A stretch of DNA of 47,138 nucleotides, from IMG/VR virus record IMGVR_UViG_3300022929_000052, positions 1-47,138 of that record; one strand, 5' to 3'. Origin of the DNA: a virus. Shown here one piece after another: positions 41,501-47,138 of the stretch (positions are counted from its first letter, which is position 1; each line of letters opens with the position of its first letter). Under the pieces are notes generated by a model that saw only the letters and a program-made list of their open reading frames with translations, was not told the DNA's origin and searched no databases. Made by a program: the position numbers and the translations under genes.

Positions 41501-42360
41501 ACGACGCGGGTAAACAAACTTTTGATTTCGCTAAGTTTAACCAGTTTCTTAATATGCCTTTATCTAGAGGTCAGCCTTCTACACTAGAAATTTTACGTCA
41601 AGAAGGAATTGTGGACGAAGGGTTTGCGATACGTTTAAATATTTTGTCTGAAGAAGGCATTAAAACTAAACGGGCTCAACTAAGCACTCGGGACCCAGAT
41701 GCCGAAACAACAAAACTACCGTTGCCTCTTCTTAACCGAGGTTTTGACGCTTTCGTAAAAGTTACTGGGTTACGTATCGGTCGTGAAGCAACGCAGGCTG
41801 CTCCGGGAACGGGGCAAGGTCTCGCGGAACCCATGATAATTGGCAGAGAAGTTATGGACATTTTTGTGGACGTGCCTGCTTCAAAACAGAAAGACTTGTT
41901 AATAGAAGCTGCTTTAAACCCGGAGATTTTTAAAGCACTTATGAAGTCATATACTCCAAATACGCCGAAGTATTTGCCGACAGTAGACAGGCTTCGTTCT
42001 GCTTTAAATCGTGCCGGGTTTATCGGAGCAACAGCACAAGAACGCTATAACGAGCAAAAAGCTAAACGCTCTGCTCCGCCAACACCGATGATGCCGGGTC
42101 TTAGTCAAGACGGGACAGTACCCGTTACCCCAGATGTTTCTCCGGGCCTAATTAGGCCCGACCAACGAGCTAGTCTTTCAGTTCCGACGCAACGAGTGGA
42201 ACCTCCCACCGCCACTCTTGCGTCGGCTACGCCGCCACCTCCGCCGCCCGCGGCCCCCGCACCTAGTGGCCCTGTAAACCGGCAGCAATATGCGGCGCTG
42301 TTCCCTAATGATCTTGCATCAGGGATGATCCGTCAGCAGGGTATTGGCGGGCTACTGTAA
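38554..42360 (+). CDS. Giant internal/ejection protein D
   Basis: Start chosen at ATG 38554 (MASIDEQKAL) with GGTGGGGCG upstream; a GTG at 38542 would add four residues. The ~1269-residue protein has two hydrophobic glycine-rich helices (GYMGFQIGLLGGPVAWLTAP, GGALGTLAGYIGGDTISGAL near residues 155-195) of the type that insert into membranes, long helical stretches, and a Pro-rich tail (ATPPPPPPAAPAPSG). It fits the role of T7 gp16-like or P22 gp16-like large ejection proteins. No lysozyme or transglycosylase motif was found by eye. Confidence 0.7.
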   Translation: MASIDEQKALIAEENTPSETALPSVFSPIEAEIIPASNVVQPGDPGYGPSRQRLQDIKKEQELFRESFNVGKAALQGKTDQQVLNYVLKNFPSTGGVEQNMKDYQTAKSRGLSDAQILAKLTRAQEVGPLGAIAQEAARGLVEMGPAAGGGYMGFQIGLLGGPVAWLTAPAGGALGTLAGYIGGDTISGALFSEDPYVPSVRPYGEMGYTGGASVPFVLMPGLTAGRFVPGTWSFSRNIANLNGRNQFALQQFKQTPIERMQRLSVEKPATFYRTEAASVGGASYGAFLSEQKYPGNEMVRFAAETAGGVASPVAVADYTINTLGKGIKAIGQTVFSQKGRESRQGQALGKWLAENGEDPKQLLKSLENQEAVAKLATDLGVDMPSRTTAGVTGSPALYKLLSTLAKDPAYGPTIRNALARDYANLANLVDILNATGDPSLVSQAAVLRKKLMDGIIIQRLDDVNASVMRLNQKVAPDDKEASMKASARIEALTAKAIEEMRGVEKQYYDAIDGSEVVSAPNLTEAFTNMEDDLVELGITVPYVVRSIVYKTRGESVDAAEANAEKITRINSRINKADDSIAAINAANPDSVAAVNARISADAVPEQQLFEVQDAIRALEADDALTKFSIKAPERNRQLTVLRNKAQILNGRLEISDLKSQKAIPPEGFDSTITLKELMNGRSKLLGLARDATAANNFSKAHFYSDLADAIVDDFGIKVPEGVQLTENQTALQQAFDFSRSLNDVFSRAFPNVVLSRNKTGARRIMPELLSKATFSGGGDATSLKYSQLEDAMVFAANNANADMAETLTGQIGSMRAAQEDLMRVAYEKIIDATTGRVSIEKLNNFKKEYKNVLPLMPELQADLEDVRAAQNLMDERIALTGDPRSGTVKGSPLGNNIPKEGAFQERLAEEISFYNAIGSDTNPNKLIGITIGSPGNRPDNPAKGLRTLIRNVTRAESKFPGAKNGLRNMIIDRAYTFASGMNDAGKQTFDFAKFNQFLNMPLSRGQPSTLEILRQEGIVDEGFAIRLNILSEEGIKTKRAQLSTRDPDAETTKLPLPLLNRGFDAFVKVTGLRIGREATQAAPGTGQGLAEPMIIGREVMDIFVDVPASKQKDLLIEAALNPEIFKALMKSYTPNTPKYLPTVDRLRSALNRAGFIGATAQERYNEQKAKRSAPPTPMMPGLSQDGTVPVTPDVSPGLIRPDQRASLSVPTQRVEPPTATLASATPPPPPPAAPAPSGPVNRQQYAALFPNDLASGMIRQQGIGGLL

Positions 42361-42812
42361 TGTTGAGAGATGTCTTAGATTTAATGTTAGTGTCGGACTA
42401 TCACTGCGGCTACTCATTACAGGAAATTGACGGCGTTATCTTACCTGCTATAGATGCAGACCGGTTATTTGTAATGTATAAACAGGAAAAACCAGTGGGG
42501 ATGTTTTCGTATACCTTTTTGACGCCAGAGGAAGAAGAAGAGTTCGTATACGAGTGGGACCTGTCTTCTCCTAAAGACATATGGAAAAATAAACCAGAAG
42601 ATGGTACTTTATACGTGATGGACCTGATAGCGCCGTATAATAACGCAATGGAAGTAGCTAGGTTTACGCAAAGAAAACTGATGCAGCGTTGCAAGAGTGC
42701 CGGGCATACCGGCCCTTGGCGTTTTATGCGCGGCATGGAAAACAGGCGTCCGGGGTTTGTTGCTGGGCTAAAAACAGGGTCTTTTTCGATGGAGGCAGCA
42801 AATGGGCAGTAG
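42360..42812 (+). CDS. HlyC/TAAT-type lysine acyltransferase
   Basis: A 150-residue protein fitting the toxin-activating lysine-acyltransferase family (HlyC, PF02794), which moves a fatty acyl group from acyl-ACP to internal lysines of RTX toxins. From memory, E. coli HlyC can be lined up: SDYHCGY with SSPLHRNW, ILPAIDADRLFVM with VLPAIRANQYALL, KPVGMFSYTFL with YPVAYCSWANL, and YVMDLIAPY with WFIDWIAPF. Catalytic His15 and Asp88 correspond to HlyC His23 and Asp92, with similar spacing. Length is near the HlyC size of about 170. It overlaps the next gene by 11 bases. Substrate unknown. Confidence 0.8.
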   Translation: MLRDVLDLMLVSDYHCGYSLQEIDGVILPAIDADRLFVMYKQEKPVGMFSYTFLTPEEEEEFVYEWDLSSPKDIWKNKPEDGTLYVMDLIAPYNNAMEVARFTQRKLMQRCKSAGHTGPWRFMRGMENRRPGFVAGLKTGSFSMEAANGQ

Positions 42813-44238
42813 CTTAAAAAAAATCGGAGTGAGTGCTAAGAAAGCCGCGACAAAGGCCAAGGACGCCGTTGAAACTGTATCTGGCGACGCCGCTAAAGCC
42901 AAAAGAGTCGGCATGACACTTGCTAACTGGTCGAAGCTAAGTGCAACTGAAAAAAATAATAAGCTAAACCAAGCGAGTAAGAACGCCGCCCTCAAAAAGA
43001 TAAAAGCCGACAAAGCCGCTAAAGAAAAGGCCGCTGAAAAGGCCGCTAAAGAAAAGGCCGCTGAAAAGCGCGCCCAAGAAAAGGCCGCCGCTGAATGGAA
43101 AGCCGCCGAAGATAAGATCGGGTCTATCACTGATGGAAAATTAAGTGACTGGATAACAGGCCAACCGTATCAAGAGCGCCGAGCTTGGTTTGATAGTCTT
43201 TCCGAGCAAGAGCAGATGGCTACTCGTAAAGCATTAAAAAAAGACCTAAACTTCAAGCCCGGTCAGCTAGACCCCTCAATTAAGTTAGGCCTCGACAAAG
43301 ATTCCAAAGGTGTTTACAGAGACGACGTTTACACCCCGCCAAAAAACACTCTTTCTCCTCTTTCCGGAGCAAGCGTTCTATCGGACGAACAGAAAGACGC
43401 TGTATTAAAACTTCGGTTAGAGCAAGAGGGTATAAACGCTACAAAGTACGAACGGGACAAACTACTAGAAAATATAGACAAAATTTCTGGCGACGAAACC
43501 GTTTTCTTAGGTAGGGACCCAGAGCTGGGGGACCTTTACGACATAGGCGGCGAACCGACCGCTTTGCCAACTAACCCCGGCGAACTAAGGTCTTTTATCC
43601 AAAAACTGCCACAATACAGGTCATATGGGGCTAATAACGCAGGCGTGCTTCAAAAAAAAGAAACTTTTGGAACCCCTGTTTCTACGCAACCAGACTTGGT
43701 CAACCCCTTTCAGAGACCGGAGCAACAGTCGATTACGGGGTATGATGACCGCCCGATTGACAACCCCTACGCAGCAAAAATAATGCATGCTAACGAAAAA
43801 CTGGTAGGTAATTATTTAGGCGGCATTGGCCGTTTGGAGAGGCCTGCCTATGAGACAAGCGGGCTAGGGTCTTTAATTGATAGAACCCAGCGGGAGGACC
43901 AGTTGATGGGGTATACCGCACAAACGGACCCCCGGAACGAAGTTTTTGTTGGGGACCTTGCTAGGAACCAGCTACAGGACATACTATCGTATAAAAATAG
44001 AAGAAGCGCATATCCGTCGGAATCACTCGCAGGTTTGAATAACATGCATCCGGGCGCGATAATTTCCACTCCGGGCGTTTTTGATAGGTCTCAACCCGCG
44101 CAACTTATATCTGAACGAAGAAACGTGGTAAAGGATGCTAGCGGCTCAACCCCAGTCTTTTCGGACACTATAAACATTAATAAGAATGTAGGGGATCAGT
44201 TTAAGGGCGCTATAGATAAACTTAAAGATTTATTCTAG
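42802..44238 (+). CDS. Lys/Ala-rich virion-type protein
   Basis: A 478-residue protein. Residues 1-110 are extremely Lys/Ala-rich (KKIGVSAKKAATKAKDAVET and the AAKEKAAEK repeats near 70-95), like histone-H1 or AAKEK-type coiled helices. The rest is acidic and without a recognised domain. GGAGG lies seven bases before the ATG, inside the acyltransferase gene, so the two are translationally coupled. It may be an ejected DNA-binding or membrane-active protein and is the nearest candidate substrate for the acyltransferase. Confidence 0.65.
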   Translation: MGSSLKKIGVSAKKAATKAKDAVETVSGDAAKAKRVGMTLANWSKLSATEKNNKLNQASKNAALKKIKADKAAKEKAAEKAAKEKAAEKRAQEKAAAEWKAAEDKIGSITDGKLSDWITGQPYQERRAWFDSLSEQEQMATRKALKKDLNFKPGQLDPSIKLGLDKDSKGVYRDDVYTPPKNTLSPLSGASVLSDEQKDAVLKLRLEQEGINATKYERDKLLENIDKISGDETVFLGRDPELGDLYDIGGEPTALPTNPGELRSFIQKLPQYRSYGANNAGVLQKKETFGTPVSTQPDLVNPFQRPEQQSITGYDDRPIDNPYAAKIMHANEKLVGNYLGGIGRLERPAYETSGLGSLIDRTQREDQLMGYTAQTDPRNEVFVGDLARNQLQDILSYKNRRSAYPSESLAGLNNMHPGAIISTPGVFDRSQPAQLISERRNVVKDASGSTPVFSDTININKNVGDQFKGAIDKLKDLF

Positions 44239-44255
44239 TTTAAGAGGACAAAAAA

Positions 44256-44921
44256 ATGGGCAGTAGAGTAATGAATGTTGGATTAATGTCTAGAGCGCTA
44301 AGGCGAGCCTCGAAAAGGGGCGGCCCGGATGAAATGCCGCCATCCAGCTTACCCCAGAGCCTGCCCTCAAACCCAGAGCCTATGCCTCCAATTCCCGACC
44401 AGTACAACCGTAACCGTAGGTCGGAAGAAGCAAGAAGTGTGCTTGATCGCATGCCTGCTCCTATGAGAGACCGCATACTTGGGCGCATGCCTGCTCCTAT
44501 GAGAGACCGCATACTTGGGAGCATGCCTGCTCCTATGAGAGACCGCATGGCACCACCTAATATTCCCCCCGCGGTGCTTGAGCGCATGCCTGCTCCTATG
44601 CGTGAGCGCATGCTTGGGAGCATGCCAGAGCCTACGCCACCTCCCGGCATGATGCAACAAAACCTCTTCAGAAATACTTATGGCCCGATGTCGGGGGATA
44701 TGCCTACTGAAGAGCCGGTGGCACCTCCCGGAGTGCCCCAAGGGCTCTCTATTGCACCTCCCGGAGTGCCCCAAGGGCTCTCTATTGCACCCCAGCCTAA
44801 CGCGGAAAGTTTTATGGAGATGCTTTTCCGGCAAAGGCAACAACGCCGCCCCCGGCAAGACCCGCGGCTTATGCGGTTTATGCGGTCTGGAATAGGGTCA
44901 ATGCTTCCGTTTCGGCGCTAA
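44256..44921 (+). CDS. Pro/Met/Arg repeat protein
   Basis: A 221-residue protein made largely of repeats. Units MPAPMRDRILG(R/S) occur from about residue 66, encoded by 36-base DNA repeats at 44451-44486 and 44487-44522 with further diverged copies. The 11-residue APPGVPQGLSI is encoded twice by identical 33-base units (44721-44753, 44754-44786). The ends are basic (SRVMNVGLMSRALRRASKRG; RQRQQRRPRQDPRLMRFMRS). No family recognised. It ends by overlapping the convergent helicase gene by four bases. Confidence 0.6.
   Translation: MGSRVMNVGLMSRALRRASKRGGPDEMPPSSLPQSLPSNPEPMPPIPDQYNRNRRSEEARSVLDRMPAPMRDRILGRMPAPMRDRILGSMPAPMRDRMAPPNIPPAVLERMPAPMRERMLGSMPEPTPPPGMMQQNLFRNTYGPMSGDMPTEEPVAPPGVPQGLSIAPPGVPQGLSIAPQPNAESFMEMLFRQRQQRRPRQDPRLMRFMRSGIGSMLPFRR
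44451..44522 (+). repeat. 36-bp tandem repeat
   Basis: Two 36-base units beginning ATGCCTGCTCCTATGAGAGA at 44451 and 44487, with a third truncated copy at 44523 and a diverged copy near 44586. They encode MPAPMRDRILG-type units. Confidence 0.9.
44721..44786 (+). repeat. 33-bp perfect tandem repeat, two copies
   Basis: Identical units GCACCTCCCGGAGTGCCCCA and following bases at 44721-44753 and 44754-44786 encode APPGVPQGLSI twice. Confidence 0.95.
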
Positions 44922-46366
44922 ACAAGCCAATCGCGTACTTCTTCGCCTAAAACCTTGCCCGCTAGGTCTATCTTTCCGCGCAGTGCTTTTAGTATTTTTT
45001 CGTCTATCGTGTTCGGCGAAACAAGGTCAATATATGTGACTTTGTTTGCCTGACCGATGCGATGAGCTCTATCTTCTGACTGCAACCGTATTTCCAAATC
45101 GTAGCTGTTACTGTAATATATCATTGTGTTAGCCGCGGTCAGGGTGATCCCGTAGCCCCCTGTCCGCGGTTGACCCACAAAGAAACGGAGCGGACTGTCT
45201 TTGTCTTGGAATTTATTTACAATTTCCTGACGTTCATCTTGTGGTGTAGCTCCGTAATAGGTTGCGACCGCTTCGGGCCCAAAGCGGTCGCGCAGGGCAG
45301 AAGATATCTGTTGAATGTCGTGTGTATACGACGCCCAAATGATAGCTTTTCCCTGTAACTCGTCTGTTATTTCCAGCAATTCTTTTAGCCGGTTGTTTTC
45401 TAACAATTCAATTTCGCCCTCGTCTGGCTGCAAAAACCCACAGCATATTTGCTGAAGGCGCATAATTTGCGTCAAGACACTAGACGTTGTGGCTAGCTCT
45501 CCGTTTTCCAACTTAGCCAGCGCCAGTTTTTTCATCTGCGTATACACGCGTTTCTGTTCATCGGTTAGCGCAACGTCCCGCCTGATGTACATCTTGTCCG
45601 GAAGATCAAGGCAGTGTTCTTTGAGTATACGGTTACTGAACAGGTCTAGTTTTAAATTGAGTTCGTCCAAACGGCGATACCCTACAATTTCCTGAAAGGC
45701 GCGAGTGCCCATCGTGCGCTTTTGCACAAGCGCGTACCGGTTCTGAAACGAATAGTAGCTACTAAAGCCAAGCGCATTGGGGGACAAGAACGCACATTGA
45801 CTGTACAAATCCATTGGGGATTTAGTAATAGGTGACCCTGTCAAGATACGTTTATACTTAGCGTCTTTAGCCAGCATCATAATGTTCTTGGTGCGCGTAG
45901 CTTTACGGTTTTTAATTGTCGTGCTTTCGTCAACCACCATTATGTTAGAAGGGTTTTTACAAAGAAAAGCATACGCCGCTTTTGTACCACGCGGCGTGGA
46001 CAACGCTTCTACGTTCATAACAAATATCTTCATGCCCTCGAATGGATCGTACACGAGTGCTTTCATCTCTTCTTGAAATGTTTTAGACGTGGACGGCGTC
46101 CAGCGCACTACCAGCCGTGATATGTCGTCGGGAAGGTGCGTTGGTATTTCTCCCTGTACCCAGTTGTCATAGACGCCTTTAGGCGCTAGGATCAACGCCG
46201 CACTAATTTTTTTGGCCTTATATAAAGCGCCAATAGTATCAATGGCTACTTTTGACTTGCCTGTTCCCATCTCCATGAACAGCGCGTAATAGTCCGCGGC
46301 CCACGAATCTTTCAAAGCCTTCATCTGGTGGTCAAAAGGTTTGGTTTTAAATTTATATTCCCGCAT
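44918..46366 (-). CDS. SNF2-type superfamily 2 helicase
   Basis: A 482-residue ATP-dependent helicase/translocase. Motifs in order: FDHQ (Q motif) at 11-14, Walker A GTGKS at 34-38, motif II DES at 146-148 (DESx rather than DEAH), TGSP at 176-179 (motif III), and SEDRAHRIGQ at 430-439 (motif VI). The SEDRAHRIGQ ending is typical of SNF2-like proteins. It would act on replication, recombination or packaging intermediates. AAGGAG (46375-46380 on the complement) precedes the ATG. It is the only minus-strand gene in the window and converges with the structural operon. Confidence 0.9.
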   Translation of the reverse strand: MREYKFKTKPFDHQMKALKDSWAADYYALFMEMGTGKSKVAIDTIGALYKAKKISAALILAPKGVYDNWVQGEIPTHLPDDISRLVVRWTPSTSKTFQEEMKALVYDPFEGMKIFVMNVEALSTPRGTKAAYAFLCKNPSNIMVVDESTTIKNRKATRTKNIMMLAKDAKYKRILTGSPITKSPMDLYSQCAFLSPNALGFSSYYSFQNRYALVQKRTMGTRAFQEIVGYRRLDELNLKLDLFSNRILKEHCLDLPDKMYIRRDVALTDEQKRVYTQMKKLALAKLENGELATTSSVLTQIMRLQQICCGFLQPDEGEIELLENNRLKELLEITDELQGKAIIWASYTHDIQQISSALRDRFGPEAVATYYGATPQDERQEIVNKFQDKDSPLRFFVGQPRTGGYGITLTAANTMIYYSNSYDLEIRLQSEDRAHRIGQANKVTYIDLVSPNTIDEKILKALRGKIDLAGKVLGEEVRDWLV

Positions 46367-46378
46367 GTGCTTTTCTCC

Positions 46379-46407
46379 TTGACTATGCGTTTATATACGA
46401 TTATATA
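46379..46407 (+). promoter_or_regulatory. Promoter for the 46455 gene
   Basis: TTGACT (46379-46384), 17 bases, TATATA (46402-46407), predicted start near 46414. It overlaps the opposing helicase promoter (46392-46419), and the outer arms CTTGAC and GTCAAG (46378-46383 and 46415-46420) form an inverted repeat. Confidence 0.6.
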
Positions 46408-46419
46408 AGTCGATGTCAA
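46392..46419 (-). promoter_or_regulatory. Promoter for the helicase gene
   Basis: On the complement: perfect TTGACA (46419-46414), 16 bases, TATATA (46397-46392), predicted start near 46385, just upstream of the helicase ribosome binding site. It faces and overlaps the + strand promoter, so only one RNA polymerase could occupy the site at a time. Confidence 0.6.
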
Positions 46420-46454
46420 GACCGGAAACGTGTCTTTTAAAAAAGGAGATTGCG

Positions 46455-47033
46455 ATGAGCAATATAGTAGACCAAATGGAAGCAGACTTTGAAGAAAAGT
46501 TAGCTTCATCAGTTGAAAAACTGGACCAAGGCGACCTCACTACCGTCGCCGGAATGGCAAGAGCAATCCGAGATCAAGAAGAAACCGTTGCCGAACTTGA
46601 GCAAAAGCTCAAGGCGGAAAAACGCGCTCTGATGAAAATGACGGACGAAGACTTGCCAACAATGCTGGCCGAAATCGGTTTGACCAGCATGAAGCTTGAT
46701 GATGGTTCTGAAATCTCAGTCAAGCCAACCTACGGGGCATCTATCCTCGTAGATAATAGACCGGCCGCTTATGAGTGGCTTCGGGAGAATGGATATGACG
46801 ATATCGTTAAAAATACCGTTGCGTGTACGTTTGGCAGAGGCGAAGACGACAAGGCGTCAGCTTTCAAAGCCTTTGCAGAAAAAGAAGGTTTCTTTGCGGA
46901 ACAAGACACGAGTATCCACCCATCGACGCTTCGTGCCTTTGTCAAGGAACGTGTGGAGAATGGTGACGACTTCCCAATGGAGTTATTCGGAGCCTACGTC
47001 GGCCAACGTGCCATCATCAAAAGGAGTAAATAA
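46455..47033 (+). CDS. Conserved phage protein of unknown function
   Basis: The start at 46455 (MSNIVDQMEAD) is chosen over 46413 because AAAGGAG precedes it. 192 residues: a helical N-terminal half with ETVAELEQKLKAEKRALMKM near 44-63 followed by TSMKLDDGSEISVKPTYGAS, and a folded C-terminus with IHPSTLRAFVKERVENGDDF. This plan is conserved in phage replication regions as far as I recall, without an assigned function. It is the first gene of a block leading out of the window. Confidence 0.72.
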   Translation: MSNIVDQMEADFEEKLASSVEKLDQGDLTTVAGMARAIRDQEETVAELEQKLKAEKRALMKMTDEDLPTMLAEIGLTSMKLDDGSEISVKPTYGASILVDNRPAAYEWLRENGYDDIVKNTVACTFGRGEDDKASAFKAFAEKEGFFAEQDTSIHPSTLRAFVKERVENGDDFPMELFGAYVGQRAIIKRSK

Positions 47034-47034
47034 A

Positions 47035-47138
47035 ATGGCTGAAAAGACAGAAGTAGCAGTGAAAAAATCTGCGGACATAATCCAGTTTGATCCAACAATG
47101 TTTGAGGCGGACGCAGGCGTCGGTCTTGAAAATATGGG
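47035..47138 (+). CDS. Partial gene, conserved phage protein start
   Basis: An ATG one base after the previous stop, preceded by AAAGGAG, opens a frame that runs out of the window. The visible 34 residues (VKKSADIIQFDPTMFEADAG then VGLENM) resemble the start of a conserved phage protein often found beside the previous gene. Truncated by the window, so function cannot be judged. Confidence 0.6.
   Translation, partial: MAEKTEVAVKKSADIIQFDPTMFEADAGVGLENM

Noticed and set aside
44367-44858. 163-codon minus-strand His/Arg-rich repeat ORF
   Set aside because: It is the antisense image of the MPAPMRD repeats; the + strand gene has a start site and operon position.
1-47138. Integrase, excisionase, CI-type repressor or attachment site suggesting lysogeny
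   Set aside because: None was found in this window; the genome outside it is unseen, so lifestyle stays open.

Overview
The window is about 47 kb of a tailed bacteriophage genome, almost all on the + strand. It carries a complete packaging, head, lysis and tail/ejection block, bordered on the left by small accessory genes and on the right by the start of a metabolism or replication block. There is a P22-like set of tail-completion proteins (gp4-like adaptor, gp10-like hub) and very large internal/ejection proteins, but no tail tube, sheath or tape measure. This points to a short-tailed (podovirus-like) phage. Small KGG-type basic proteins, the FANIQTEFGG fibre leader, the S74 fibre and the GroES-like gene suggest, from general knowledge, an aquatic/marine phage of a Gram-negative, probably proteobacterial, host. 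No integrase, repressor, tRNA or CRISPR array was seen.

Layout. 1-3.4 kb: tiny early-type genes (two 42-aa double-CxxC mini-proteins, a 30-aa membrane peptide), a strong sigma70-type promoter, a control region made of repeated GGTGTTACC boxes, terminase small subunit, a VRR-NUC-type nuclease overlapping it, and short accessory proteins. 3.4-6.3 kb: three single-gene cassettes, each with its own promoter-like repeat and its own AAGCCCCGC-type terminator (DUF932-like protein, a Cys-rich protein, a 79-aa unknown), then a GC-rich repeat tract with a broken Arg/Gly-rich ORF. 6.3-6.54 kb: a non-coding interval with a perfect 16-bp match to the universal bacterial centromere parS, followed by two copies of a TGCCTA/TAGGCA inverted repeat, just upstream of terL.

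6.5-18.1 kb: terL, an acidic unknown, an HExxH polyvalent-type protein, portal, a lysis cluster (two holin-like proteins, other small membrane proteins, GH108 endolysin), a GroES-like co-chaperonin, scaffold and major capsid protein, closed by a strong terminator. 18.2-23.7 kb: small virion proteins, a run of tiny Lys/Arg-rich proteins including one built of four KKMRGGGMV repeats, and the head-tail connectors. 23.7-33.4 kb: four fibre-like proteins and the gp10-like hub. 33.4-44.9 kb: ejection/internal proteins and, among them, a HlyC-type lysine acyltransferase with both catalytic residues. 44.9-47.1 kb: an SNF2-type helicase on the - strand, diverging from a conserved + strand gene through overlapping face-to-face promoters.

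Most interesting points: the parS site in a phage; the HlyC-like acyltransferase translationally coupled to a Lys-rich virion-type protein; the operator-like box array before terS; the modular promoter-gene-terminator cassettes; and a short Gly-Gly motif shared by several otherwise unrelated virion-type proteins. All names rest on reading motifs by eye; no database search was run.
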